Source: Cladocopium goreaui (taxonomy: Eukaryota > Sar > Dinophyceae > Suessiales > Symbiodiniaceae). Taken from it: DNA of 64,000 nt. The stretch covers positions 502,345-566,344 of the forward strand of contig CAMXCT020000491.1 in the NCBI GenBank assembly GCA_947184155.2. Direction: 5' to 3'. Positions 1 through 12,016 of this stretch are shown piece after piece. The position numbers were made by a program, and so were the translations under genes. Below the pieces are notes generated by a model that did no database searches, had not been told where the DNA came from, and saw only the letters and a list, made by a program, of their open reading frames with translations. The first letter of the stretch is position 1. Each line of letters starts with the position of its first letter.

Positions 1-62
1 ATATATACATATATATATATATATCAACTATTTTATCTGCTTCTTACCTCTTCCAGGTCTAC

Positions 63-120
63 TGCATCTCCACCTCCACGACCTCTTGCGTGTCCACACC
101 CGTCAGCACTGAGAGTTGTC
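63..120 (-). CDS. Tentative further exon of the GUF1/LepA gene
   Basis: On the minus strand an acceptor (AACAG, then GACAAC) and a GT donor (ATGCA, then GTAGAC) bound a 58-bp open stretch. It reads ...QLSVLTGVDTQEVVEVEM. The beta-rich pattern resembles the start of GUF1 domain II, where a segment like S-T-x-K-T-Y-E-V-x-E-V-G is usual, but no diagnostic motif is present. Two other readings of this GC-rich island are open, one on each strand. I could not find the exons that should link it to the exon at 2072-2101. Treat it as a candidate only. Confidence 0.3.
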
Positions 121-276
121 CTGTTTCGGGCGGCACGGGGGCGCGGGTCGATGAGCTCCCACCACAAGCTGGTCAGTTTGTCCATTACACAAATCCAAAG
201 AACCATAGTAGTTAGTTTCCATTCATAGTGGCTGATAATGGGTGAATAGTGGTTGATAATGGGATTGATATGGATA

Positions 277-383
277 TAGCCTCTGGTAATTTGTTACATA
301 GTTATTGAAAATGGCACCGTTTTTTTATTTACCTATTAAAGATGGTGATTTTCCATGGCGAACTGTTAGTTTACCAGAAGGTA
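277..383. repeat. Family 2 TIR element (diverged)
   Basis: Ends read TAGCCTCTGGTAA and TTTACCAGAAGGTA. The left arm carries the TTTGTTACATAG cassette and the right arm the GCGAACTGTTAG cassette. Confidence 0.6.
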
Positions 384-1373
384 ATTTGCCACTGGTTGAC
401 TAGAAGTTTCCATGATTGTAATGTTCTAGTGTGTGTTTTTTTTTTTATATAAAACATTCAAGTTAAGGTCGAATGAATTTCTATGGCAGTCACTGATCCC
501 CAAGACTGCGGCCCCCATTCTCCAACTCGGAGGTGTGATTTGGAAGCGACCATGGGAATCCGAATCCGATCATGAGGGGTGGGGAAAATCCTGATTCAAA
601 ACCTTGAAACATTTGGGTTTGTCTGAAATCTGAAAGTAGGATTAGGATACCCCGAAATTTGATGAATCATAATGTCTTCCGATGAAATTTGCATTGGAAA
701 AAAGGGCTACTCCATTTTCATACACACCCACTTGAAACTATAAACAAGTGGTTTTAGCATGTTTTAGCTACAACAGCTTGAAAAAACACCTACTATCTTG
801 CTCACATGAAGGATCAGCCCAGTGGTAGGCGCTCATGATGAAATGTCAGCAGAGGATTACTTGGATCTGCATCCCAGTTTCTAAGGGGGAGGTGGTAGTA
901 GTAGCAGCAGCAGCAGTAGTAGGTACGAGTATATATATATATGTAATGAATCCAGTTTCCAAGTGGGAAATACTCAAGTTACATATATTGTTTGTTCATT
1001 AGCCACTCACGATGCCTGAATCCGGCACCACAAAGTGCAGACCATGGAGGTTGCATACTACTTGGTTGCTCACCCCAGGAATCGTGTGGTTAGTTCGCCC
1101 CAGTGATACAAGTGGAGTTTGACCCTTACCCTGTTGAATTAACTGGGGTCTCCAGGGTGAACTAAGCCACAGTGCTTATATCCCCATCATATTCCCAACA
1201 AAGCAGGTCGGTTACTCATCCATTGCGATAACCGCCATAATTATCCCCATTCATTGCTGGTTCGATAATTACCCATTGTTGGCTACGATTCCTAGGGTGA
1301 ACCACCGACTACCCACCAGTTTGGTTCAAATTCACTGTTGTTGCTGGTTCAATCACAAATAATCATTCGCCAT

Positions 1374-1616
1374 CATTAACCATTATTAACCATTATTAAC
1401 CATATACTAACCATTATTAATTAACCATTATTAATTAACCATTATTAATTAACCATTATTAATTGTCCATTATTAATTAACCATATACTAACCATATACT
1501 AACTAATTATATACTAACCATTGTTAATTAACCATTATTAATTAACCATTATTAATTAACCATATACTAACCATATACTAACCATTATTAACCATTATTA
1601 ACCATTATATAAATCC
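1374..1616. repeat. Tandem repeat of ACCATTATTAATTA-type units
   Basis: About 240 bp of imperfect 10- to 14-bp units alternate between ACCATTATTA, ACCATATACTA and ATTAATTA spacers. No coding content. Confidence 0.85.
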
Positions 1617-1644
1617 CAAATTGTTGCCGGCTAAACCCCCGGTA

Positions 1645-1992
1645 ACCTACCCTCCGTGTCATCAAACGTGTTGGAAATTCCCGTCCCCACTCTAAATGGA
1701 GCTCCGGACCTGTTGGAAAATGCTGCATGTACGGGGAAACGTCCCATTACAGAACCTCCATTTATAGTAGATGTTCCACGATTCCCCAATGAAATGACCA
1801 TTAATCACCATCTAATTCCCAGTGTTTTTCCATTAAATGTCCATTTAGCCTCTGGTAAATTAACAGTTGGACCCTGAATTTATCACTCATTTTTAGAGGA
1901 AATTAATCTTCCAATCCCGATGACTACCAGGGTCTATGTTAATTTATGGAGGGTAGATGTTCCAGCCATGTTTGATGGCACAAATGGGTAAC
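1645..1992. repeat. Possible longer TIR element
   Basis: The left end TACCCTCCGTGTCATCAAAC and the right end GTTTGATGGCACAAATGGGTA are inverted relative to each other. The interior contains a piece of family 2 sequence near 1849. It may be a distinct family or a composite. Confidence 0.4.
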
Positions 1993-2071
1993 CAATGAGG
2001 TCAACCCCACCCTTTGGTTGACCCCGACTGGACTCGCCCCCTGTGTGCCCCTCAGTGCCCCAACTCTTCAC

Positions 2072-5000
2072 ATCTTCGCGCTGCGCGTGTTCCAAGTCCA
2101 CCTGGCGGCAGCTCCCAGTGATGTGAACGTTGGTTTATAAAGCCATGGTTTCACTATAGTTCTATCAAGTGAAATATCTCCAATAAACCCCAGTTCACCA
2201 ACTTATATATTAGTCAACTTAGCAATCTGAAATCAGCTATAAATCTATACCCATAGGATCCATGTATGGTATATATGCTAACATTGGGGGTATATTAATG
2301 GTAAATGTTACCATATATAGCATACATGGATCCTATGGGATATAAATCACATAACATGCCAATTTTGGGTGTGGTTTCTCGCGGGCTCACCCAATAAAAC
2401 CGCCTTGCTGATGGCGCACAAGACCTGCAGCTTCGGATCGTTTCGGTGGTCAGGTGGTCAGGTGGGCTGACACCTCCAAATATCATGGGGGTTTACCAGG
2501 AAAGATCAGTACATGTGACTATATGGTTATATATGATTCTACATGACTAGATATGGTTACTTGTAATTACTTATCTTTGATTACATCTGATTAGATATGA
2601 TTAGATGTGATTAGGTATTAGTGTATTTGATTATATATATATATATGATTAGATTGTGATTATGAATCATTATTTATCGTTATCTGCATGTTTGTGGCTC
2701 TTTGAGATTAAGTCTATATGATTTTAAACAACATGTGAATATGTAATCAACATGGCTGAACATCAACCTGTGAACATTCACCATTGCAAATCGCCCATAT
2801 TGTGAATTTGAAACACTTCAGGGAGTGAAATCCTGTTGATTCAAATTCCTTTCGAAACCCGGAGGCATGTGAAATCCCCGTGATTATTGTTGCTAATATT
2901 GGTCTCTCTGAAAATAGGATACCAAAAACTACACTGGTTTATAATTTTATCGAATTTTTTTAATAATGAACATGCCACTTGACTTGGAGGGTACACCACA
3001 TTTTCAGACACACCCGTACCCCATGATATCTCCAGCAGTACATCTCCATGATTCATGATTTTCCTACATGATATTCAATTACATATCTCTTGTTATGCAA
3101 TTTGTTGTTGGGGGAAAAATATGTTGATGGGATGGGGATATCCAATTTTGATGGCTAAATCACTATTTGTTGCTCTTTGCACCCAATTTGTTTGCGATAC
3201 TTCGTGGCTATTTGTTACCGCAAGTCCCACATCATCCCATATGTGAAAAAAGACCACATCGTGTTCTGTTCCTTAGTGGTGGTATGTTACATTTGGGGGA
3301 AGGGGAGTGTGTACGTATACATACATATATATATATATGTGTATACATATAAATATGTAACATGTATAATATATATAAATATGTATATATCTATATGTAA
3401 ATATATATATCATTATATATAATGGCATCCAGTTTTGTGAAGTCCCGGCGGTATTTCCATAATTGTTGGATAAATCATAAAAAAACATGTCTTTCACATC
3501 AAATACCATCAAAAAGACCCTCCGGCACTCATTCGTGCGGGGACCCCCCAGCCAGCCACATTAACAATTACCAGCGGGTAAAATCCCCATGGTATTTGTG
3601 AAAGTATATACCATAAAAAAAAAAAAAAAAACATTCTATAATGTATGAATCTAGTATATCCCCATTAATCCACAGTAAATCCATATCTTCCCATTTATCT
3701 TCTGGATGAATCAATGAAAGTGTATGTCTTACCTCACTGTGGAGGCCAACTTTGGCACACGCTGCACACGTTGGCACCTCCAAATCTGCTTCGAAGGCTT
3801 GGTGAAAGGTGGACACCGTCTGGGCTTGGATACCTGCGTAGCGTAGCCACGGGCTGAAGCTGCCTCAGCCTCCTATTGATAACTACGATAAACCACAACC
3901 AGCTACTGGGTCCTAGTCCTCGAGATTGATAAAGGGATTTTTCACATATTCTCACTATTTCTCACTAGAAGCCAGTTACTAACCAGTTCCTACAAGGTGG
4001 GGCCCCCTAGATTGCGAAGTTGGTGCACATAACTCCAATACCTATGATTTATGATACTTATAACTATAGTTAATGGGGTTTAAAAACCATCTTGTAACTG
4101 GGGGGGCCACATTGTACTATGTAATATATTACTATGCATGGGTTGTTACCAGGAATATTGGGAGTTAAAGAAATCGAAACATTCGGGTTTTGCCAGCAAA
4201 CATTCAAAAACATACACACATGGTTTGCTTCCTGAAGATACTAAGCCGGGAAAAAACACCTGAATGTTTAGCTGATTCGGTCAGATTAACCTTCCTCCGT
4301 CTCTGGCACAAAAAAATCAAGCTACTGACTTAACCAGGAGTTACCCCCAAAGTTGGGAATTCTGGTATTGAGATGGTTGATTTTGTAGTCTTGACATGTC
4401 TTGACCCATCCAAAAGCTAGATATTCAAAGGTATTGAGATACCCTCTGGTTATTTAACATAGCCATGGAAAATTGCCCATTTATAGATGGTTTACCTATT
4501 TAAAATGGTGAATTTCCATGGCTATGTTAAATAACCAGATGGTATCTCCGAACAGGAAAAGATCATTCGGAATCAGCTGAGATGTTCACTGATGAATGGA
4601 AATTCCAAACAGGATTTGGGGCGATACCAACTAATACTTGAAACTCCCCAACTAGGTGATTTCTCCATCTTTAGTTCTAGTCAGAAGGCATTGCAAATAA
4701 ATATATTATGGTTTGGTGATTAAGCCACGCAAATTCAAAAATTATGATGCAATTAGCAATGAGTTGAAAACCACCAGCAAGAGTTGGACATGGCTCAAAA
4801 CTGGACAGTGAAAGTTTCACATATTGAATCTGAGGCACTAAGTACTCTAAAACTATACTGACTATTCTACCAAATGATGCACTTTTATGCACTTTTAATA
4901 TTACCCCTTTCAAAGATGTTTGCAGATTTCTCCAGTAGACGCTTCTCGCCAAAATTCAACTGCCATCCCCATACTGGTTGGCTAAATGCAAGTCCCGATA

Positions 5001-8000
5001 AAATCACTATAGTTTTTTTAAATGAAATTCCCAGTCACCAACCATCTATCTATGTATATATATATATATACTATAATTGACTATAATGATACTATAATGT
5101 ATAAAAAGTATATACAGTATATATATATATATACACATGTACCCATATATTCCCACTGATTGGCTGGTTACTTTATCATATCCTCAATCGTCACAATTTT
5201 GCAACTACTTGGTACATGGGGTGCAAATGGGTACAAGGTGAGGACCCCCCAGCACCGAGACAACCCGACGGTCAGCTCTGTTGCCCCGTCTCGCCTTGTA
5301 CGGCATCGCAGAGTAGCACCGCGCCCTGACATGCCTGCAGAGATCGGGACACCTGCAGTCGCGAGGACCAACGTGCGTAAAACAAAAAAACATGGGATTT
5401 TACGCTGACAAAAATTGGGTTTTTAGATGATTTTTGAAGCTTCACCAAGTTGGAATCTTGTGGAATGAAACAGAAAAATTGGGGGCTTTAGGAATCTTAA
5501 GCAACAAACATGATGATTTGGTGGATCTTTACACCTTGTAGGTACTAGAAAACGGGAGACATAGGATGAAATGATATAACTTATAACCATGACTCAACAT
5601 GGGTGAATTAACAAACAAATGATGGAATAATTTTGAATAACTATGAATACATGATGATATCGATGGCAATAAGTGGAGATTTCCCATGCACTATTTACCA
5701 ATAATAGATGGTTAATAAGCCCTTATAAATGTGGTTGCTGGCTGCTGGTGCTTGCCAGCAAGCCTTTATACGCCTTTATTATTGGGGGGTCAACTTCTTT
5801 GGTTGAATCCGCATTATTGGGATTTCACCAGCAATACCTGGAAATATATGGCCAACAAGAAATCAAAAATCATGGGAATATCATTGCTGGTTGGTGGTAT
5901 ACCTACCCCTCTGAAAAATGATGGAGTTCGTCAGTTGGGATGATGAAATTCCCAATATATGGAAAAATAAAAAATGTTCCAAACCACCAACCAGATTGGA
6001 ACAGATTTAAATGTGAGGAAATAGTGAATACTGGGATATGAATCCGGGATACCGTGGTGGCCAAAAAATAAACCCATAGTGACCATGTTTGATGATTTTG
6101 GTGGAATGTATGATGATGTATGCATGCCCATATGTTCCTTGGTGCTAGTGTATCTACGTACATGGATGGGTAACGTGTTGGGTAAACACCAGTAAGTATA
6201 CTTCTTAAATATCATTAATCCCCATGAAATCCATATCTTCCCATATGGAAACCCACCGTTATCAAGTACTCCACTCCAAGTACCCTCTGGTAAACGTTTA
6301 CATCACTATGGAAAATCATCATGCTATTAATGGGTAGTCATCAACTATTTCTATGGCCATGGCTTCCAGTTCGCTTTTTGTATGTTTACCAGGCCGGGTA
6401 CTCCACTGCCCAGATAAGTGCCTCATAGGAGAAATCCACGTGTCCCGGCGTGTCGATCAAATTCAGCAAGTAGCGCTCTCCATCCTTCTGCGAGGTCACT
6501 AGCATCGAACACGTCTGCGCCTGGCTGTTGGACACCAATATTTCCTAAGGATCCAATTGATAGACACTTGGGTATATATATATATATTATGTATATATAT
6601 ATATATATATGATATAATATGTATCTATATACATATATGATGTAATATGTATATATATATATATGATGTAATATGTATATATATATATATTATAAATTAT
6701 AATACAAGTTCATATATATACCCAAGTGTCTATCAATTGGATCCTTAGCAAATATTGGTGTCCCTGAAATGATGGGTACCTCAAATCATCCAAAATTAGA
6801 CGATTTTCGTGTTGAAACCCATGGGTTTTTGGGATCCCCCTTTTTTTACTGAGGTAGAAAATCATATTAATTCTATCTGGTCATAGAAGTTAGTAGACCA
6901 AAGACTGCAATCGAAAAATCCGAACACAAATAATCAATAATCGAACTGCTGGGTTTATGGTAGATATATCGAACTAGATACTGCGGGTCATATTCCAACA
7001 AACATAACATAGGGGCACCTTGTAAAAGTTGATAAAAGTTGCCATTTTCAACTTAACTTCGCATGACTTAGAAATGATCTTCATCATCAAAATTTAACCA
7101 GCAACGAACGGTGCCCCCAATGCTGGGATTCCCTACCAGCGGCTTGGGAGATCATGGGGGGATCGCCAGGTGGCTCTTTGAGATTAAACCGACAGGGATC
7201 ATCTGGTGCGAATATAACTGCGATGTGTCATACGAAAAAAATGGATCTGCGGTCCCCCTGAAAATAATAATATCTTTTATTTTTCGACATTTTCCATAGT
7301 ATAAGTATAGTATAATAGTTCTTATATAGTAGCTATAAGTCCATCCGAAATTCAACGTGTCCATCATAAAAGACCCGGCAGCACCTTGACGGTGATGCCA
7401 CGGGCACGTTCCACCTGCAGATATGGTGGGATATGGGTCCAAGTTGGGATGTAGTCAACAAGAACCAACAAGAAATGGGTAATAAATGGGTAATAAAATT
7501 GTATAAATATCAGAACAAGTGGATTTATAGGTAACCAGGTAATTAAGGTGTTTGGATAATTTCGTTCAAACGTAGCGGTGGATGGAAAGTATGGAACCGA
7601 AAAAGAGGAACCAGGTTCGACCGACATCTAAATGGTTATGACACCAATGCCCAAACAGTCTTTTCACGGCTAACGTTCGATACAGCGCTCTAGAAAACTA
7701 GCTGTCATTCTTTTTGATCGGATGTGATACCCTCTGGTAAACGAACAGTTTGCTATGGAAAATCACCACTTTGACAATTTTCAAGAGGTAAATTCACTAG
7801 AAATGGGCCACCATTTTCCATGGCTATGTCACAGATTACCAGAAGGGTGCACTCCCAATGATTCACAATATTCCTATTCTATCACCATTTTGTTGCTTAT
7901 ATATGCTTCATGATATCTCCTCATGAATTCCCCAGTTGTTTGTTGGTGAAAAATCCCTATCTAATTGGTGGTTTCACGCTGAAAAATATGAGTTCGTCAG

Positions 8001-10574
8001 TTGGGAATATGATTCCCAATATATTGGTCCACACCACCAACTAGCCATAAAATCCCATAAAACAATGGTAGGTTAGTAACCCCACTTTTCTAATGTTCCA
8101 AAGCACCAACCAGTTATTTTCCGAATAACATCACCACTACATCACCACTACATCAACCATAAGGGAAAAAAAAAACATCAAATCATACCATGTTTGTTGA
8201 TGAACCCCCCGTAAAATGCTGAACTTTGTCACGAGCCCACCTCCAAACCGTCCAGGAACTGGTCTGGAGCATTGGGCGGCAAAACACCACCTGACGAAAA
8301 GATCTTGCGGCAACGAACCACCAAATGGTGATTAAAAATGGCAATTTCATGAGATTCAACCAAGAAAAATTGTGATTTCATGGGGATTTTAACCAAGAAA
8401 CATGGCGGTTTCATGAGGATTTAAAGGAATAATATATGTGCATATATATATACCCATAGGATCCATGTATGGTATATATGCTAACATTTGGGGTATATTG
8501 ATGGTAAATGTTACCATATATATAGCATACATGGATCCTATGGGATATGGATTTTAAAGCTGCAGGTACTTTCTCGAAAGTATTGCAGCTATACAAATGG
8601 ATATAAAGATTAATTTAGCATCATTAAACATAATAAGATCTGTTCTTATGCATGCAAAGGAGGGCAGGAATTATTAGATAAAATGCAAGAAACAATAACT
8701 CATCCAAAGAGGGAAATTAGTAAGTATGCACCAATTTTTGAAACTATAAAGATACAAAAAGACGACATTAAAAAAATAATAGGAGTCGGGGGAAAGATAA
8801 TAAAAGACATATGTGGGATTTTACGACATAATTTTGACAAAAACACTTGGCCGAACATGGCCAAACAACTATTTATAGCAATATGTGCTGTTTTGAATGA
8901 GTTTGTCTTAAACCATGATAGCCCAAAATGTGTTGTTTTTTTACCTTAAAGTGGGTACACCCCACTGACCCAGATGGGAGATGATCCAATGGCACGTTTT
9001 TTGTCGTAACATCAAAGGCTATGGCAAATGGGACTATAAGCTAGATTTGTGAGCTATTTACCATCTGGTTATGACTAACATAGCCATGGAAAATCACCAT
9101 GCTAGTAATAGGTAAGCCATCTATTTCTATGGGCCATGGCTTCCATGGCGAACTGTTAAATAACTAGAGGGTATTCATCATATGTCATCTTCAAACTGCA
9201 AAGTTGATTTGGGGGTTGCAAAAAAAATGACGCATCTCTAAACAAATGGCTTTCTTTTTAACCCTCTGGTTATGACTAACAGTTCGCCATGGAAGCCATG
9301 GCCCATAGAAATAGATGGTTTACCTAGCTATAAAATGGGTGGATCTTTCCATGGCTATGTTAGTCATAACCAGATGGTAAAAACCCAAGTTTTTGGGATG
9401 TTTCTGGGACCCAAAAACCGGGCGAATTCAACGGAACGCCACGCCGCCACGGCACAGGTTTGCAGCAGCCGATCGCAGAGCGTGCTTTTTCCGTGGTCCA
9501 CGTGCGCAATGATACCTGCAGGGTGATTAGCCCTCAGCTGGGAGATGATATCCCTGTTACCCTCTGGTTATGACTAACAGTTCGCCATGGAAGCCATGGC
9601 GCATAGAAATAGATGGTTTACCTATTAGAAATGGTGATTTTCCATGGCTATGTAACAAATAACCAGATGGTAGTCCCAGTACAAATATCACTATTGAAAA
9701 TGGTATTCAATAACATATTACTAATGGCATTAATATTATCAATGGATATGTTGTCAATGGTAATTATGTGGTATCATTGGCATATGGTATTAACCACGAT
9801 CAATAGATTAGGACTACGTAATCTACCCAGTATATATGGTATTAACCATTATCAGCAAATATGATGATGGCGAAAGAATCATGGCCAATCTTACATAGCC
9901 TGCAGATTATGTTTGCTTTTTGGTGCAGGGTATACAGTAGTTCCATGTAGTTCCTGCATTTCCGGCAAATAACCTACAAGAGGAGCTACTTCATCAATCT
10001 TCATCAGGCATCTATTCAGCAAACTCACCATCGACTTTCCAGTCACTCTAGATGCTAATCAATGACACCAGGTTTTTCCTGACGCTTTTCCAAACCACCA
10101 ACTTGTGAAAATGAAACCGTCAAATCCCCCATTTACCTGTGGCTTCAATCCGCAAAATTGACGCGTGTTGAACAAGTGGTTCAATCCCAAAGTCGTGAAA
10201 AAAAACCAGGTTCAACGAGTTGGATCATGTTGGACCATGTTGGATCTCAATTTCTTCCAAATAGATGCTATATCCAATTATGGTATATCTATTATTAAAA
10301 AAATGGTATATTGGTACAAATATAATTGTTATATATATATACATATATAATTGGTATATTAGATAACCTGGGGATCGGATTATTATACATTGGGGATATA
10401 GTATATACTATAATTGGTATTATATATATACTATATATTGGATATTGGTATTATCTAATCCCCAGGTTTTTGGTTCTTGAAATCCCATCGTATTCCCGTC
10501 GCTTCGTTTTTTTTCGTCGGGCGGCTAAAGTTTCGATTGCGCTCGCGGGGAATGGAGGCAGCCTCCAGCAGCTC
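2072..10574 (-). CDS. GUF1: GUF1/LepA (EF4)-type translational GTPase, N-terminal half in nine small exons
   Basis: GUF1/LepA is a ribosome-bound GTPase, mitochondrial (GUF1) in eukaryotes, with plastid LepA as the alternative. Exons in transcription order are 10526-10574, 9451-9515, 8241-8303, 7385-7414, 6422-6520, 5295-5352, 3778-3833, 2404-2424 and 2072-2101. They total 471 bp, or 157 codons, and every junction keeps phase. The joined protein carries [17 protein letters not shown] (G1), [10 protein letters not shown] (switch I/G2), [16 protein letters not shown] (G3) and [14 protein letters not shown], in the LepA order. The last two exons would give the G4 box as SKVD instead of NKxD, so the 21-bp exon is the weakest call. 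Donors are GT at 9515-side exons such as GAG/GTGGGC, but GC at four junctions: TTTA/GCCGCC, GAG/GCACTT, AAG/GCGAGA and AAG/GCGGTT. The start codon and targeting peptide lie upstream, unidentified. The C-terminal domains lie below 2072 or off the window. Confidence 0.88.
2250..2339. repeat. Family 3 hairpin, copy 1
   Basis: This 90-bp near-perfect inverted repeat has outer arms CCCATAGGATCCATGTATG and its complement. It lies in the 302-bp intron between the last two recognised GUF1 exons. Confidence 0.8.
3305..3425. repeat. AT-rich microsatellite block
   Basis: Runs of (TA)n broken by ATG and TGTA units. The apparent tyrosine/isoleucine-rich ORFs over it are simple-sequence artefacts. Confidence 0.8.
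4440..4544. repeat. Family 2 TIR element
   Basis: Ends TACCCTCTGGTTATTTAACATAG and its near complement in a GUF1 intron. Both arms use the ATTTAACATAGCCATGG cassette. Confidence 0.8.
5887..5994. repeat. Family 1 TIR element, full length
   Basis: CTGGTTGGTGG to CCACCAACCAG, 108 bp, in the intron between GUF1 exons 5295-5352 and 6422-6520. It carries the family core TCTGAAAAATGATGGAG. Confidence 0.85.
6281..6400. repeat. Family 2 TIR element next to a GUF1 exon
   Basis: TACCCTCTGGTAAACG to TTTACCAGGCCGGGTA. It ends 21 bp from the GC donor of the exon at 6422-6520. Confidence 0.8.
6530..6763. repeat. Long-TIR hairpin with (AT)n loop beside a splice acceptor
   Basis: The arms are about 50 bp: GGACACCAATATTT, then CCAATTGATAGACACTTGGG, and their complements. 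They enclose an AT microsatellite. The left end is 8 bp from the acceptor of the GUF1 exon 6422-6520. This arrangement is expected of an intron-forming (introner-like) insertion. Confidence 0.8.
7728..7849. repeat. Family 2 TIR element
   Basis: TACCCTCTGGTAAACG with the AACAGTTTGC cassette on the left; the right end TTACCAGAAGGGT is slightly decayed. Lies in a GUF1 intron. Confidence 0.75.
7961..8044. repeat. Family 1 TIR element, shortened and diverged
   Basis: CTAATTGGTGG to CCACCAACTAG, 84 bp, retaining GAAAAATATGAGTTCGTCAG. Confidence 0.65.
8453..8544. repeat. Family 3 hairpin, copy 2
   Basis: A 92-bp near-perfect inverted repeat with GGATCC in both arms. It abuts the PNPase pseudogene on its right. 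Confidence 0.85.
8550..8815 (+). pseudogene. pnp: Decayed bacterial-type polynucleotide phosphorylase (PNPase) fragment
   Basis: PNPase is the 3'-5' exoribonuclease of bacteria and organelles. The plus strand matches the end of the second RNase PH domain and the start of the KH domain, in three frames. DFKAAG is near 8550, [10 protein letters not shown] and LMHAKEGR are at 8590-8668, and [14 protein letters not shown] plus [12 protein letters not shown] (the KH GXXG loop) are at 8716-8810. Two frameshifts, near 8575 and 8670, break it, and nothing of the S1 domain follows. Codons are A/T-ending (ATA, AAA, TTA), unlike the GC-rich host exons, so transfer from an AT-rich bacterium or an organelle is inferred. 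It lies inside a GUF1 intron on the opposite strand to that gene. Confidence 0.82.
9059..9173. repeat. Family 2 TIR element
   Basis: TACCATCTGGTTATGACTAACATAG on the left; the GCGAACTGTTAAATAACTAGAGGGTA arm on the right. The two arms carry different cassettes. Confidence 0.8.
9259..9379. repeat. Family 2 TIR element
   Basis: ACCCTCTGGTTATGACTAAC to GTTAGTCATAACCAGATGGT. The left arm uses AACAGTTCGCCATGG and the right arm the CCATGGCTATG cassette. Confidence 0.8.
9558..9672. repeat. Family 2 TIR element
   Basis: TACCCTCTGGTTATGACTAAC to TAACAAATAACCAGATGGTA. It begins 43 bp past the end of the GUF1 P-loop exon (9451-9515), in the intron toward 10526. Confidence 0.8.
10340..10470. repeat. AT-rich hairpin with AACCTGGGGAT arms
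   Basis: AACCTGGGGAT near 10367 is inverted as ATCCCCAGGTT near 10468, with a TATA-rich interior. The right arm lies about 58 bp from the GUF1 exon 10526-10574. Confidence 0.6.
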
Positions 10575-11730
10575 CTGACCACCGTGACGCCATGTCTTGG
10601 GCTGATCCCGACCATGTTTTGGTGGATACCATGAGGAAAAATAGGAAATTCACCAAGAATCATATGGGTATTTAAGCAGCAACAGCTTGAATTTAGTTTG
10701 TGCAACTTGGGATTTCATCAGAGAAAAATTGGGATTGACTAACAGAAAGATAGATTTATATAATGAGGAAAACCTGTGTTTTAACTATAACAAATAATCA
10801 TAACAGAATGATGGATTTTTGCTAATTTCACTATAACAGAATTTGTCAATCTCGTGATAAAAAGTTGTTTCTATGGTATACAACAGTACCACCCGTTAAA
10901 AAAATAGAAGTTGGTATCCTGAACTAGTGGTAAATGGCTGGATAACAGAAGAACAAGACAAACAGTAAAGCGATCGTCTATATATATACACGTATATACA
11001 CAGGTTAATTATAAATGAACTGGTACTGACAAAAAATGCTGGACTGGACAGCACAAGATATGAAACAACAACTATAACAGTAAACAAAGACAACAATAAC
11101 ATGTGCAATGGTTATTATAATAAATGGCTGAGTAATAAAATGGTTGCATAAATGTACTGCATAGTAACGGGGAGAAGACTACCAGCAGAGTCAGGTCTAA
11201 GAGAGAGTCTGGCAGCTCACAACATGAAGAAATTATGTGTGCCACGGTCAAAATAACTTCACAAGGTTTAATCAACAAAAATAAGGTATATAAGGGCCTG
11301 GGGATAGAACGATGAATGGCATCATGGTGTGTCAGCTGCAAAACGAACCGACAGAACATTCTCGGGGATAAAACTAAGGGGATACACAATCGACTTAAAC
11401 TTAATATGTAGCATGGTAAGGTTACATGGGATTAATGTGTTATTGTCATCCCAACATCACCGGGGAATCCTTATCATGGGTATATACATCCCTATTCATG
11501 GATTGGTGACTACCGCCCTCAATTCTAAAATCCAACTTTTGACCGTGGCACATGTGGAGAAATCTTCCTCCCCATTGGACGTGGCCGCCTTGGTTTGTTC
11601 CGCTGTGAAATTTCGGTGGCCGTAGATTTCCAAGTCCATGGTCCTCCTTGTGTTCTTCTTGAATCTCACAGCCCCATTGTTTATCGTGAATTTCCCCTTT
11701 TGGTTTTCCTACACCCACATATTTTTTGGC

Positions 11731-11842
11731 TACCATTTGGTTATTTAACATAGCCATGGAAAGATCCACCCATTTCATAGCTAGGTAAACCATCTATAAA
11801 TGGGCAATTTCCCATGGCTATGTTAGTCATAACCAGAGGCTA
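11731..11842. repeat. Family 2 TIR element
   Basis: TACCATTTGGTTATTTAAC to GTTAGTCATAACCAGAGGCTA; the ends have drifted from the consensus. Confidence 0.7.
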
Positions 11843-11938
11843 AATCCACATTTTTCTGCGTGAAGTCCCCATGTTGTATTGCTACTAATTGCCATTCCAA
11901 AACTCAATCCTCGGGTGAAACCTGGCACCCACTGGCAC

Positions 11939-12016
11939 CTTGCTCACAGTCGAAGCCTTCCGGAGGCTTGGAGCAGCCGCCTCCGTTGTTTGGATCCGGG
12001 TCGCAGGGAAAGTATA
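11939..12016 (-). CDS. Candidate exon, cysteine-rich peptide
   Basis: An acceptor CCAAGCAG and a donor CAAG/GTGCCA bound 78 bp. It reads YFPCDPDPNNGGGC and then KPPEGFDCEQ. The Cys/Gly/Asn pattern recalls EGF-like or other extracellular repeats, but four cysteines are too few to assign. No neighbouring exon could be joined. Confidence 0.4.

Noticed and set aside
57-171. Plus-strand exon after a good TTCCAG acceptor
   Set aside because: The frame is open, but the minus-strand reading has a better pair of splice sites and fits the strand of the GUF1 exons.
8683-8949. Functional KH-domain protein on the plus strand
   Set aside because: Upstream PNPase sequence is in other frames, and the frame after the KH loop runs into unrelated sequence; it is a relic.
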